24,995 nt of DNA from CAZMXP01 sp964570285 (GCA_964570285.1 CAZMXP010000066.1:1-24995), one strand, 5' to 3'; shown: positions 1 to 9,850, numbered from the stretch's first letter. Notes: generated by a model not told the origin, from the letters alone. Numbers and translations: made by a program.

Positions 1-368
<368 letters not shown>

Positions 369-372
<4 letters not shown>

Positions 373-1058
373 CGCTGGCCCACGAGACCGACGAGGACCG
401 CGAGCGGAAGGAGGATGTTGCCCGCCGCGACGGAGAGGCCGAGGCCGAGCGCCGCGCGACGCAGCGCGTGGAACCGCAGTCCCGCGGACTGGAAGAGGCT
501 CCGGCTGCCGTGGAAGAGGTGCACGCCGAGCAGCGCCTGCGCGGCGACGTAGCCGAGCGCGACGACCGGGTGGCTGAAGGCGCGCACCACCATGCCGTAG
601 ACGTCCAGCCTCCCCCCGACCCCCTCGATCTCGCCCGTCGGGACGACGTGCAGCGTGAAGTGGAGCAGGTGGTAGACCACGAAGGCGAGCAGCACGAGCC
701 CCGAGAGCACCATGTGGCGCGAGGCCCAGCTCGCCTGCACCGTCGCGTCCACGGCGTAGGGGACCGGGCGGGCATCCCGGTTCCGGCGGGCGAGCCTCAG
801 CGCGGTGCCGACATGGAGCGTGAAGACCAGGAGCAGCAGCAGGCGCATCGGCCAGACCGCCTGCGGGTGCGTGTGCATCCAGTGGGCGTACTCGTTGAGG
901 GCGTCCCGGCCCAGCAGCAGCAGCAGGTTGCCCGCGAGGTGCGCGGTGACGAAGCCGAAGAGCAGCAGCCCCGTGACCGACACCACCATCTTGCCGCCGA
1001 TGGAGGTCCGGGCGAGCCGCAGCAGCCGGTTCCCGGGGGCGAGATCGCCTGCGGACAT
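369..1058 (-). CDS. sdhC: Succinate dehydrogenase cytochrome b subunit, b558 family
   Basis: This 229-aa membrane anchor carries electrons from the SdhA/SdhB subunits to quinone through bound heme. About five hydrophobic helices are visible, at roughly residues 23-50, 70-92, 115-138, 165-188 and 203-226. Histidines at family-typical places are H40 (TAHLAGN), H82, H130/H133 (YHLLHF) and H180/H183 (HLFHGSRSLFQSAG), which are candidates for axial ligands of two hemes. The fused five-helix layout matches the single-subunit b558 family, not the separate SdhC/SdhD of enterobacteria. The ATG at 1058 is preferred over an in-frame TTG at 1085 because the hydrophobic part starts soon after it, and a TACACT hexamer sits 8 bases upstream. 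Its stop overlaps the sdhA start. Confidence 0.93.
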
Positions 1059-1066
1059 GGGCGGAC

Positions 1067-1072
1067 AGTGTA
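1067..1072 (-). promoter_or_regulatory. Candidate -10 hexamer of sdhCA
   Basis: TACACT lies 8 bases before the sdhC ATG, so transcription would start at or within a base or two of the start codon. No convincing -35 box is visible. It is one of several similar cases in this window. Confidence 0.3.
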
Positions 1073-1091
1073 CGTTTGGGCGCAAGCCGGT

Positions 1092-1097
1092 TATCCA
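1092..1097 (+). promoter_or_regulatory. Candidate -10 hexamer of the M28 peptidase gene
   Basis: TATCCA (or the overlapping TCCATA) precedes the ATG at 1106 by 6-8 bases. The intervening AGGGGG could instead serve as a tightly spaced ribosome binding site. No clear -35 is visible. Confidence 0.25.
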
Positions 1098-1105
1098 TAG
1101 GGGGC

Positions 1106-2908
1106 ATGCGCCCCCGCCTGTCCGCGTGGCTGCCGCTGCTGCTCGCGCTCCCCGCCGGGGGAGGGGAGGACGACGGGCCGCCGCACGTCGACGGCAAGGC
1201 GATCCTCGAGCACGTCAAGTGGCTGAGCGACGACGAGCGGCAGGGGCGCGCCGCGGGATCGCCGGGCGAGGCGGCGGCAGGGGAGTACATCGCGGCGCGG
1301 CTGGCGGCCTTGGGGTTGAAGGGGCTCGGGGAGAAGGGGTCCTACTTCCAGGACTTCAGCCTGCCGAAGGGGTTCGAGATCAGGGCGGAGACGCGGCTCG
1401 CCGCCGCGCGCGAGGGCAAGGACGAGACGGTCGGGTACGGCGACGACCTGAAGCCGCTCACGCTGTCGAGCGCGGGGGAGGTGACCGCGGCGGCGGTCTT
1501 CGCGGGCTACGGCATCGCGGCGCCGGAACTCGGCTACGACGACTACGAGGGGATCGACGTGAAGGGCAAGGTGGTCCTCGTGCTGCGCAACGCGCCGGCG
1601 TTCGAGGACCGGAAGAGCCCTTTCAAGGACCCGGAGACGCGCCGGCGGTATGCGGTCTTCGAGGCGAAGGTGCGCACCGCGGTGGGCGCCGGCGCCGCGG
1701 CGCTCGTGATCGTCAACGACCCCGAGAACGTGAGCAAGCCGAAGGAGGACGTCGCGATGCACGACGTCGGCGGCGACCCCTCCGGGATCCCGGTGTTCCA
1801 CGTGACGCTGCGCGCGGGCAAGCGGCTCGCGAAGGTGCTCGGGCTCAACCTCCAGCGCGAGCAGAGCGCGATCGACAAGGGCCTGAAGCCGCGCTCCCGC
1901 GACCTCGACGGCGCGACGCTCTCCGTCCACGCGATGCTCGAGGCGAAGCGCCTGCCGGTCCGCAACATCTGCGGCCTCATCGAGGCGCCGCGCACCATCG
2001 AGGGCGCGAAGGAGACGCTCGTCGTGGGCGCGCACTACGACCACGTCGGGCTCGGCGCCTACGGCTCGCTCGCCGGCAGCAAGGGGGACGGCGCGATCCA
2101 CAACGGCGCCGACGACAACGCGAGCGGCTCGTCGAGCCTGCTCGAAGTCGCCGCCTTCCTCGCGGCGCGGCGCAACGGCCTCCGCCGGGACGTGCTGATC
2201 CTCTTCTTCACCGCCGAGGAGCTGGGCCTGCTCGGCAGCAAGCACTACGTCGAGAGCCCGCTCGTCCCGCTCGAGCAGTGCGTCGCGATGATCAACCTCG
2301 ACATGGTGGGCCGGCTCGAGCGCGGCAAGCTGCAGGTGGGCGGCACCGGCACCTCGCCGATCTTCCCCGAACTGCTCGAGGGCAAGAACCGCGCCCACCG
2401 GATCGACTGCAAGTTCAACCCCGGCGGCCGCGCGCCGAGCGACAACACGTCGTTCTACGAGAAGGGGATGCCGGTCCTCTTCTTCTTCACCGGGCTCCAC
2501 AAGGACTACCACCGCCCGAGCGATGACTGGAAGGGCATCGACAGAAAGGGCATCGAGAAGGTCGCGCGCCTCGCCGCCGACGTCTGCCTCGACCTCGCCA
2601 CGCGGGAGACGCGCCCGCCGTTCACCCGCAGCGACGCGACCGGCCTCGACATGGGCCCCTTCCTCGGCCTCTCCCTCGAGCAGAGGCAGGACGGCGTCTA
2701 CGTGATCTTCATCGAGGACAAGAGCCCCGCCGACCGCGCCCGTTTCCAGATCGGAGACAAGGTCGAGGAGTTCGAGAAGAACCCGATCCGCTCGCTGACC
2801 AACTTCAACCAGGTGCACGGAAACTGCACGCCGGGCCAGAAGGTCGTCATCGCGGTGCGCCGCGGCCCGCGCCTGCTCAACCTCACCGTCATCCTCGGGA
2901 AGGACTAG
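1106..2908 (+). CDS. Secreted M28-family zinc metallopeptidase with PA and PDZ domains
   Basis: This 600-aa exported aminopeptidase-type hydrolase has a short signal peptide (residues 1 to about 18). A protease-associated (PA) insert covers roughly 115-260 (VFAGYGIAAPE, GKVVLVL). The M28 catalytic domain covers roughly 285-510. Both zinc sites appear complete: H310 (GAHYDH), D336 (GADDNASG), catalytic E371 with ligand E372 (TAEELG), D399 (INLDMVGR) and H469 (YHRPSDD). Residues after about 515 form a PDZ-like domain (DMGPFLGLSLE ... KSPADRARFQIGDKVEEF). The family cleaves N-terminal residues from peptides outside the cytoplasm; the substrate is unknown. The ATG at 1106 is chosen over a TTG at 1076 because it begins directly with the signal peptide. 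The stop abuts the GTG of the next gene, so the two are probably cotranscribed. Confidence 0.92.
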   Translation: MRPRLSAWLPLLLALPAGGGEDDGPPHVDGKAILEHVKWLSDDERQGRAAGSPGEAAAGEYIAARLAALGLKGLGEKGSYFQDFSLPKGFEIRAETRLAAAREGKDETVGYGDDLKPLTLSSAGEVTAAAVFAGYGIAAPELGYDDYEGIDVKGKVVLVLRNAPAFEDRKSPFKDPETRRRYAVFEAKVRTAVGAGAAALVIVNDPENVSKPKEDVAMHDVGGDPSGIPVFHVTLRAGKRLAKVLGLNLQREQSAIDKGLKPRSRDLDGATLSVHAMLEAKRLPVRNICGLIEAPRTIEGAKETLVVGAHYDHVGLGAYGSLAGSKGDGAIHNGADDNASGSSSLLEVAAFLAARRNGLRRDVLILFFTAEELGLLGSKHYVESPLVPLEQCVAMINLDMVGRLERGKLQVGGTGTSPIFPELLEGKNRAHRIDCKFNPGGRAPSDNTSFYEKGMPVLFFFTGLHKDYHRPSDDWKGIDRKGIEKVARLAADVCLDLATRETRPPFTRSDATGLDMGPFLGLSLEQRQDGVYVIFIEDKSPADRARFQIGDKVEEFEKNPIRSLTNFNQVHGNCTPGQKVVIAVRRGPRLLNLTVILGKD

Positions 2909-4075
2909 GTGGGTCCTCTCGCGATGGCGTGGCGCAGCCTGCGCCAGCGGTCGCTCGCCAGCGCGCTGACGGCGCTCTCCGTCGCGCTCGGCGTCGCGCT
3001 GCTGGTCGCGGTGCTCACGCTCGAAGCCGCGGCCCGCGACTCCTACGCCGGCACTGCGCGCGGCGTCGAAGCGCTCGTCGGCGGCACGAAAGGCAGCCGC
3101 ATCGACCTCGTGCTCTCCGCGCTCTTCCATGTCGGGCGCGCGCCCGGCCGGGTCCCGATGGCGCTCTGGGAGAGGCTCGCCGCCGACGACCGCATCGACT
3201 ACGCCATTCCGGTTGCGATAGGCGACACGTATCGCGGAACCGCGATCGTAGGAACGACACCGGACTTCCTTGCCCACCTCTTGCGGATGGAGGGGGGGCT
3301 CGGGGGGGAGGAGGCGGTCGCGGGCGCCGACTCCGGGGTTTCCGCAGGCCAGAGTTTCGTGCCTTCGCACACCGGGCTCGAGGACGATCCGACCCACGAG
3401 CATGAGCCCTTCACCGTCCGGGCGGTCGCCCCTCGCACGGGCACGTCGCACGACCGCGCGATCTACGTCGGCCTGCACGAGTTCCTGCACCTGCGCGGCC
3501 ACGCGGGGCTCGCGCAGGGCGGCGACGCGGTCACGGCCGTGCTCCTGAAGACGAAGAGCGGCTCGCCGCTCGTGCTCGAACCCCTGCTCAAGGAGATCAA
3601 CGACGGCGACGAGGCGCAGGCGGTGAGGCCCGTGCAGGTGATCGCCGAACTCTTCGACCTGATCGGCGCCGCGCAGCGGGTCCTCGGCTGGGTCGCGTGG
3701 CTCGTGATCGCGGTCGCCGCGACCGGCGTCGCCGTCTCGCTCTACCTGTCGATGAACGACCGCCGCCGCGAGGTCGCGCTGCTGCGCGCGCTCGGCGCGA
3801 CCCGCGCGCGCATCCTCGCGACGGTGCTCGCCGAGGCGGCGCTGCTCTGCGGCCTCGGCGCGCTCCTCGGCCTGCTGCTCGGCCACGGCGGTGCCGCGCT
3901 GCTCGCGCCGCTGATCGAAGCGCGCGGCGGCATCCGCATCGACGGCCTCGCCCTCACCCCCCCCGAGCCCCCCCTCATCCTCGCGCTGGTCGCCCTCGGC
4001 CTGCTCGCGGGCCTCCTCCCCGCGATGGCCGCCTACCGCATCGACGTCGCGCGGGGGCTCGATCCCCTCGCGTAG
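2909..4075 (+). CDS. MacB/FtsX-type ABC transporter permease
   Basis: This 388-aa inner-membrane permease has the usual MacB/LolC topology. Helix 1 is at about 17-40, followed by a large periplasmic domain (about 45-250), and three C-terminal helices lie at about 259-283, 305-335 and 350-372. The cytoplasmic loop after helix 2 reads NDRRREVALLRALGATRARI, a hallmark of this family. Such permeases work with an ATPase of the LolD/MacB type to move or extract lipids or proteins, or to drive envelope proteins. No ATPase gene is adjacent. The GTG at 2909 directly follows the upstream TAG and has an AAGGA a few bases before it; an ATG at 2924 is an alternative. Two runs of seven G (3292-3298 and 3302-3308) lie in the periplasmic domain. 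The codons just before them (ATA, TAT, GTA, ACA) are unusually AT-rich for this window. Confidence 0.88.
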   Translation: MGPLAMAWRSLRQRSLASALTALSVALGVALLVAVLTLEAAARDSYAGTARGVEALVGGTKGSRIDLVLSALFHVGRAPGRVPMALWERLAADDRIDYAIPVAIGDTYRGTAIVGTTPDFLAHLLRMEGGLGGEEAVAGADSGVSAGQSFVPSHTGLEDDPTHEHEPFTVRAVAPRTGTSHDRAIYVGLHEFLHLRGHAGLAQGGDAVTAVLLKTKSGSPLVLEPLLKEINDGDEAQAVRPVQVIAELFDLIGAAQRVLGWVAWLVIAVAATGVAVSLYLSMNDRRREVALLRALGATRARILATVLAEAALLCGLGALLGLLLGHGGAALLAPLIEARGGIRIDGLALTPPEPPLILALVALGLLAGLLPAMAAYRIDVARGLDPLA

Positions 4076-4117
4076 CCGCCACGGCGCGGGCATCGCGGCC
4101 CCGGGTCCCCCCGCCGG

Positions 4118-6598
4118 TCACCTGCGCGCCTCGATCGACCAGAGGCGGTGCTTCAGCTTCGTCAGCGCAGCGGCGAACGCCTTGTCCTCGGGGTCGAGGG
4201 GCGGGCCTTTCGACATCGCGAGCTCGAGCAGGAACTTCTCGAAGCGCGGGAAGTGTTCCGCCGAGATGTCGTCGGGGATGACGTTCGCGAGCCCCGCGAT
4301 CGTCGTGCGGCAGTCGGTCAGCAGCTCGGGGTGGAAGTCGAGCACGAACGTGAAGATCTCCGCCGCGCGGCCCGCCTTGAGCGCCGCGGGGAGCCCCGGG
4401 TGGCCGAAGGCGAGCGCGACGAGGCTGGGCGCCTTCTGGGCGGTCTCGCGGTCGACGGATTCCTTCCCTAGGAGCGTCACGAGGCAGAGCGCCGCCGCGT
4501 CCGCACCCTCGATACCCTGGTCGGTCCGCGCCACGATCTCGAGCCGCTCGCGCATCGCGGGCCTGCCTCCCGCGAGGACGAGGACGGGGTAGAGCCTCCG
4601 CATCTGCGCGACCGTGAGCGGGATGTTGCTGAGTTCGGCGTGGCTCAGGACGTCCGAGGCCGCCTGCGCGATCGTGTACTCCGCGCGCTGCGCGCGCATC
4701 GACGTCTCGTGGAAGCCGTACGTGCGGAGCGCCCACTGGATCCGCGCGTCGAGCGACGCGCTCTCGGCCTCGGGGCTCCCCGGCGCGGGGAGATGCGCCT
4801 CGGCGACGAGCGCCTCGATGCGCTGCTCCGCCTCGGGGAGTTGGAAGCCCGACGCGCGCACGATTCCCGCGGCGTCGATCAGCACGAGGTGGGGCAGGGT
4901 GCGGACGCCGTACTCGGCGTCCATCGCGCCGCGCTCGGAGAAGGCGACGAGGGGGGAGCCCCCGAGGGGGGTGGTCCGTGCGCGGACCCCCTCGTGCTCG
5001 GCATCGGCCCCCGCCTCGACGACTGCCCCCTGCCCGTTCTTGAATCGTCCTTCGAGACCCGTGACGGCGACCACGGCGACACTGCACCCCCTGAAGCGCT
5101 TCTCGATGCGACGCAGCACGCCGAAGTCGGCCATCGATTCGTCGTTGAGCGTCGAGAAGAAGTGGAGCAGCAGCACATGGCCCTTCAGGCGGTCGAGGGA
5201 GTCGGCGTAGCCCTTGACCCCGATCCGCGGATAGGCCCCTCGCGCCCCGAAGTCGGTCGTCCACGCGAAGCGGAGCGGGGGCGCCTCGCGGCCGATGAGC
5301 CGGCCGCGCGCCCACGCGCCTCCGCAGCGCGCCGCGAAGTCGAGAAGGTCGCGCCGCGACGTCTCCGGCGCACCCTCGGCGGCGCTCTCGGCCATCGCGC
5401 GCAGGCTCTCGAGCAGCGGCTCGCGCTCCTCGGGCGTCCCGAGTCGGATCGCGGTCTCGAACAGCACGGTGGCCGCGGTGGCGGCGGCGGGGGGGAGGTC
5501 GGGGCGCAGCACGCGCGAGAGGCCGAAGAGGGAAGGCTTGACCCGCGCGAGCACTTCGTCGGGAAAGACCTCGAAGATGCGGAAGAAGAGCGAAGGATCC
5601 TGCGCGATGAGGTCGTGCAGCCCCGCATGCGAGAGGGCCGCCACGAGCGCCTCTTCGGCCCCCTCCGCGGGCGGCGCCGGCAGGAAGTAGAGCCTGATCA
5701 CCGCGGCGGTCGCCCCCGCGACCCCCTCCGCCTTCGCCTGCTGGGCGAGGCCCGCGACAGACTTGTCGATCTGATCGAGGAGGTCGACTGCCCCCTTCAG
5801 CGCCTTCGCCTCGGCCTCCGTCGTCGCCTTTGCCGCGCCGGCGAGCGCGCGGAGCTTGCGCCTCATGCGGTCGCGGGCCCACGGGTCGACGTCGCGGGCC
5901 GAGAGCAGCGAGCGCAACGCATGGCTCATGTGCCCCACGGCGAGCGGCGGCAGTTCCGGCACCAGCAGGCGCTCGAGCCCGGCGATGCTCGTCGCCAGTT
6001 GCGCGATCACGGTCCGGTCGAAGCGGCTCTCCGGCCCGAGGCAGCGCAGGAGGTCGGTCGCCTTGCCCTGCCGGAGCGCGTCGAGGAGCCCCGGATGGCG
6101 GAGCGCGCGGCCCAGCGCGATCGAGAGCTGGCGCCGCATCTCGGCGAGTTCGCCGGGCGGCGTCTTCGCGTCCGGATAGCGCAAGAGCGACAGCGCGACG
6201 TAGGCGGCGAGCGCCCCCTCCGCATCGGGCGCGCGCGACAGCTCGAAGAGCCGCGCGTAGGTGACCGGCCAGCCGATGCCGGGGGCCGCGCCGCCGGCGG
6301 CGCGCAGCGCCTCGACGCGGGAGCGCTGGGTGGGCGTCAGCGGCCAGCCGGCGCCCTCGATCGCGGCGAGCAGCCCCGTCGGGCCGAGCCGCGCGATCTG
6401 CGCAGCCGACAGGTCGAGGGCGTGGATGCCGGAGAGCGCCTCGAGCGCCGCCTTCGGCAGCGCCTCGGCGGGCAGCGACCTCGAGGCCGCGGCGAACGCC
6501 TCGGCGGCCCTCTCGACCTCGGCGTCGGAGGGCGCGGTCAGCAGCAGGAGGGCAAGCAGCGCGGCCAACGGCGCCAAGCGTAGCGCACCCGGGGCCAC
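4118..6598 (-). CDS. Large secreted protein with a cysteine-less thioredoxin/TlpA-like domain
   Basis: This 826-aa protein begins with a signal peptide (residues 1-26, ending SDA). Residues 27 to about 440 are alanine/leucine-rich helices without a family I recognise. Residues about 465-602 look like a TlpA/AhpC-type thioredoxin fold. There is a GHVLLLHFFSTLNDESM strand-helix start near 472, and VRTLPHLVLIDAAGIV matches the cis-proline region and following strand. The position that normally holds the CxxC is occupied by STLNDES, so redox chemistry is not expected. Another helical region of about 220 residues follows. The start is a GTG, chosen because it gives a full signal peptide. The gene is divergent from the DUF486 gene and convergent with the permease, so it is probably transcribed alone. 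The domain reading is an inference from sequence; the helical parts may be a repeat scaffold. Confidence 0.7.
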   Translation of the reverse strand: MAPGALRLAPLAALLALLLLTAPSDAEVERAAEAFAAASRSLPAEALPKAALEALSGIHALDLSAAQIARLGPTGLLAAIEGAGWPLTPTQRSRVEALRAAGGAAPGIGWPVTYARLFELSRAPDAEGALAAYVALSLLRYPDAKTPPGELAEMRRQLSIALGRALRHPGLLDALRQGKATDLLRCLGPESRFDRTVIAQLATSIAGLERLLVPELPPLAVGHMSHALRSLLSARDVDPWARDRMRRKLRALAGAAKATTEAEAKALKGAVDLLDQIDKSVAGLAQQAKAEGVAGATAAVIRLYFLPAPPAEGAEEALVAALSHAGLHDLIAQDPSLFFRIFEVFPDEVLARVKPSLFGLSRVLRPDLPPAAATAATVLFETAIRLGTPEEREPLLESLRAMAESAAEGAPETSRRDLLDFAARCGGAWARGRLIGREAPPLRFAWTTDFGARGAYPRIGVKGYADSLDRLKGHVLLLHFFSTLNDESMADFGVLRRIEKRFRGCSVAVVAVTGLEGRFKNGQGAVVEAGADAEHEGVRARTTPLGGSPLVAFSERGAMDAEYGVRTLPHLVLIDAAGIVRASGFQLPEAEQRIEALVAEAHLPAPGSPEAESASLDARIQWALRTYGFHETSMRAQRAEYTIAQAASDVLSHAELSNIPLTVAQMRRLYPVLVLAGGRPAMRERLEIVARTDQGIEGADAAALCLVTLLGKESVDRETAQKAPSLVALAFGHPGLPAALKAGRAAEIFTFVLDFHPELLTDCRTTIAGLANVIPDDISAEHFPRFEKFLLELAMSKGPPLDPEDKAFAAALTKLKHRLWSIEARR

Positions 6599-6624
6599 GC
6601 GTCACCCCCGCCCCCTTGGCGCAG

Positions 6625-6630
6625 TAGACT
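6625..6630 (+). promoter_or_regulatory. Candidate -10 hexamer of the DUF486 gene
   Basis: TAGACT lies 7 bases before the ATG at 6638. This spacing would give a leaderless or nearly leaderless mRNA. A TTGGCG further upstream is too close to act as a normal -35. Confidence 0.35.
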
Positions 6631-6637
6631 CTCGCCC

Positions 6638-6985
6638 ATGACCCTCCCCGTCCCGCTGCAGGCGGCCGGCCTGCTCGTGCTGTCGAACGTCTTCATGACG
6701 TTCGCGTGGTATGCCCACCTGAAGGACCTGCGCAGCAAGCCGTGGATCGTCGCGGCGCTCGTGAGCTGGGGCATCGCGCTCTTCGAGTACCTGTTGCAGG
6801 TGCCCGCGAACAGGATCGGCTACCGCGCGCTCTCGCTGCCGCAGCTGAAGATCATGCAGGAGGCGATCACGCTCGCGGTCTTCGTGCCGTTCGCGCTCTT
6901 CTACATGAAGCAGCCGCTCAAGCTCGACTACCTCTGGGCGGCGCTCTGCATCCTCGCCGCGGTCTATTTCATCTTCCGGAAGTGA
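6638..6985 (+). CDS. DMT-family (DUF486) small integral membrane protein
   Basis: This 115-aa protein has four hydrophobic helices, at about 7-25, 36-55, 70-92 and 95-113, so it is a half-size member of the drug/metabolite transporter superfamily. Diagnostic stretches are FMTFAWYAHL (20-29), FEYLLQVPANRIGY (about 50-63) and LKIMQEAITL (about 70-79). All are typical of DUF486, whose members are conserved, about 110 aa long and of unknown substrate. The length is normal for the family, so the gene looks intact. It is divergent from the secreted protein gene, with only 39 bases between the two start codons, and has no Shine-Dalgarno sequence. A GC-rich hairpin follows at 7052-7070. Confidence 0.9.
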   Translation: MTLPVPLQAAGLLVLSNVFMTFAWYAHLKDLRSKPWIVAALVSWGIALFEYLLQVPANRIGYRALSLPQLKIMQEAITLAVFVPFALFYMKQPLKLDYLWAALCILAAVYFIFRK

Positions 6986-7051
6986 GGGGAGAGTAGCGGC
7001 GCAGCGAACTCGCTCGCGATGGCACACGGCCGCATCGCCCGCTCCTGGATG

Positions 7052-7070
7052 GCCCCCCCGACCGGGGGGC
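7052..7070 (+). terminator. GC-rich hairpin between the DUF486 gene and the DUF433/DUF5615 pair
   Basis: A 7-bp perfect stem, GCCCCCC (7052-7058) with GGGGGGC (7064-7070), closes a 5-base loop. There is no T-run after it, so it is at best a factor-assisted terminator or pause site. It separates the DUF486 gene from the next transcription unit. Confidence 0.3.
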
Positions 7071-7133
7071 AACGTGCTAGGATTCACCCCGCACGGACCG
7101 GCGTATGCCCCCGATGGACGCGAGAATCAAACG

Positions 7134-7346
7134 ATGATCCAGCTCGTGATTTCCTGCAATCCCGACGTGATGGGCGGAACTCTGGTCTTTCTCGGCACGC
7201 GCGTTCCCGTCCAGACGCTTCTCGACTACCTCGAGGCGGGCGAGTCGATCAACGATTTCCTCGAGGGCTTTCCCATGGTGACCCGTGAGCAAGTCATCGC
7301 GTTCCTCGAGCAGGCGAAGGACCGTCTCGTCGCGGCCGTCTCGTGA
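7134..7346 (+). CDS. DUF433 domain protein, probable antitoxin
   Basis: This 70-aa protein matches the DUF433 (VapB-like) fold. It has the family pattern of an early CNPDVMGGTLVFLGTRVPV (residues 8-26), then LLDYLEAGESINDFLEGFP and a helix VTREQVIAFLEQA. DUF433 proteins are winged-helix-like antitoxins that normally precede a DUF5615 PIN-like gene, exactly the arrangement here. The stop (TGA, 7344-7346) overlaps the GTG of the partner, so translation is coupled. I chose the ATG at 7134 over the in-frame GTG at 7074 because homologs begin close to this point. There is no clear ribosome binding site. The TAGGAT at 7078-7083 could be its -10 box. Confidence 0.82.
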   Translation: MIQLVISCNPDVMGGTLVFLGTRVPVQTLLDYLEAGESINDFLEGFPMVTREQVIAFLEQAKDRLVAAVS

Positions 7347-7663
7347 GGGTCTTGCTCGACGAATGTGTCGATTGGCGGCTGGGGCGCATGATGACGGGGC
7401 ACGAGGTGCGCACGGCTCGCCACATGGGGTGGTTGACGGTCAGCAACGGTGAGCTGCTGACGCTGGCGGCGAAGCAGTTCGACGCCTTCGTCACCGTGGA
7501 TCGGAACCTCTCCTTCCAGCAGGACCTCCGCGCGTTCGAAATCGCGATCATCGTGCTCCGCTCGAAGTCCAACCGCCTGGCCGACCTGCGTGTCCTCGTT
7601 CCCGCGCTGCTTGAGGCCCGTCCCAAGGCGAAAACCGGGATGGCGACCCTCCTCGGGACGTAG
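7343..7663 (+). CDS. DUF5615 PIN-like protein, probable toxin partner
   Basis: This 106-aa protein shows the DUF5615 (PIN-like, formerly Mut7-C related) pattern. An N-terminal strand carries acidic residues (VLLDECVDWRL; D6, E7). A TARHMGW segment follows, then D53 in FVTVDRNLSFQQ and a final strand IAIIVLRSKSN (68-78). Proteins of this family are predicted metal-dependent RNases paired with DUF433 antitoxins. Direct toxin activity has been shown for few of them, so the function is inferred. The GTG start overlaps the DUF433 stop in GTGA. The length is normal and the acidic residues are kept, so it looks functional. It ends 24 bases before the convergent histidine kinase gene. Confidence 0.82.
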   Translation: MRVLLDECVDWRLGRMMTGHEVRTARHMGWLTVSNGELLTLAAKQFDAFVTVDRNLSFQQDLRAFEIAIIVLRSKSNRLADLRVLVPALLEARPKAKTGMATLLGT

Positions 7664-7687
7664 CCCCTCGCGCCTCATCGCCGGGCC

Positions 7688-9113
7688 CTACGCCGGCAGC
7701 CTGAGCGTGAAGACCGCCCCGCCCCCCTCGCGGTCGGTCACGGCGATCGTCCCCCGGTGGGCGTGCGCATAGCGGCGCACGAGCGCGAGGCCGAGGCCGC
7801 TCCCGCCGCCGGCGGCGCCGCTCGACCCGCGGCGGAAGGGCTCGAAGATCGTCTCGCGCTCGGCGGCCGGCACCCCCTTGCCGCGGTCGAGCACGCGCAG
7901 CTCGAACCCCCCCGCGCCCCCCCGCGCCTCGATCCTCACCTCGCCGGCGCCGTACTTGACCGCGTTGTCGATCAGGTTCACGAGGATCTGCGTGAGCGCG
8001 TCCTTGTCGAAGCTGCACGGGGGCAGCGACTCGGGCACGTCGAGGTGGAGCTCGAACCCCTTCGCGCGCAGGTAGGGGAGCAGCACCTCGGCGGCGTCGC
8101 GGACGACGGGCGCGGGATCGGAGGTGCCCATCTCGAAGCTCTTCCTCCCCTTCTCGAGGCGCGAGAAGTCGAGGACGTTGTTGACAAGGCGCGCGAGGCG
8201 CTCGCTCTCGGCGCTGATCAGCGCGAAGTAGTCGCGCGCGGTCCGCTCGTCCTTGACCCAGCCCTCCTTCAGCATGTCCGCGTACATGCGGATCGACGTG
8301 AGCGGCGTGCGCAGCTCGTGGCTCACCGCGCTGACGAACTCCGTCTTGCGCTCGGCGAGGCGCGCCTCGGCCCGGATCGCGCGCCACGCGAAGATCAGGC
8401 CCGCCGCCGCGACCGCCGCGACGGCGCAGAGCGTCCAGAAGGTGCGCCTTCCCGCCTCGTCCATGCGCTCGAGCAGCCCCTGCGCGGGCTTCATGCGGAA
8501 GAGCAGCAGGTAGCCGGGGGGGGCGAGGGCGCGGTCCGCGTCCCGCGTGGAGGGGATCAGGTGGCGGTAGAGCGTCAGGGGGAGCCCGAGGGGGGTGGTC
8601 AGCTCGAGCCGCGTGCGCACGTCGTCCCTGACGAGCTCGACGCGCTCGATCCGCTCGTCGGCGCGCGGCACGACCGACTCCGGCGACAGCGGGTCGAGAT
8701 AGTGGCGCGCGATCCTCGCCGCCTCGACGCGGAAGCCCCCGCCCGAGCCGGTGGCGATCTCGCCGTGGAACGTCAGCGCCTGGCCGTCCGCGTCGCGCCG
8801 GCGCAGCGCGACCTCGGCGATGTCGCCCGGCACCTCGCCGCCGTCCGCCATCGTCACGCGCCCCGCCGCGTCGATCGAGAAGCGGTCGGTCACCGGCCCG
8901 CGCCGCGCCGCCCCCTCGCCCGCGGCCTCCGCGCGGTAGAGCCCCTGCAGCTCGCGCACGAGCGCGTCGCGCAGCGCGTCCGCGCGCCGGTGCATCGCCT
9001 GCCGCTCCGCCTCGACGAGCATCGCCTGCTCGCGGCGAAGCCCGGCCGCGCCGAAGTAGACCGCGGCGCCCACCGGCACGAGCACGAGCAGCAGGAAGAG
9101 CAGCCCGAGCGTG

Positions 9114-9127
<14 letters not shown>
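7688..9127 (-). CDS. Membrane sensor histidine kinase
   Basis: This 479-aa kinase is the partner of the response regulator encoded just upstream. Helix 1 is at residues 7-29 and helix 2 at about 230-249. Between them lies a sensor domain of about 200 residues with no PAS or Cache family I can name. The cytoplasmic part has all kinase boxes: H-box SAVSHELRTPLTS with H270, N-box LVNLIDNAVKYG (382-393), G1 DRGKGVP, F-box FEPFRRG and G2 GGGSGLGLALV. The H-box places it in the HisKA/EnvZ-PhoR group. The start is a TTG that overlaps the end of the regulator by 14 bases. No other start in this frame leaves helix 1 intact. The stimulus is unknown. Confidence 0.93.
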
Positions 9128-9803
<676 letters not shown>

Positions 9804-9820
9804 GCCCTCTCCGTTGAAAC

Positions 9821-9850
9821 GCTATCCCCTGGGACGGTGCAGCGTGTCAA
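9821..9850 (-). promoter_or_regulatory. Sigma70-type promoter of the two-component operon
   Basis: A perfect TTGACA (-35, 9845-9850 on the minus strand) is followed after 18 bases by GATAGC (-10, 9821-9826). The ATG of the regulator lies 17 bases further on. The -10 is a weak match. Confidence 0.55.

Noticed and set aside
1091..4093. 1000-codon open frame on the minus strand across the M28 peptidase and permease genes
   Set aside because: It spans two well-supported genes of known families and their junction, and its composition is that of an antisense shadow.
4640..6583. 647-codon + strand open frame opposite the thioredoxin-like protein gene
   Set aside because: It has low-complexity Arg/Glu/Gly-rich translation with no signal peptide or motif. 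The minus-strand frame has a signal peptide and a recognisable fold.
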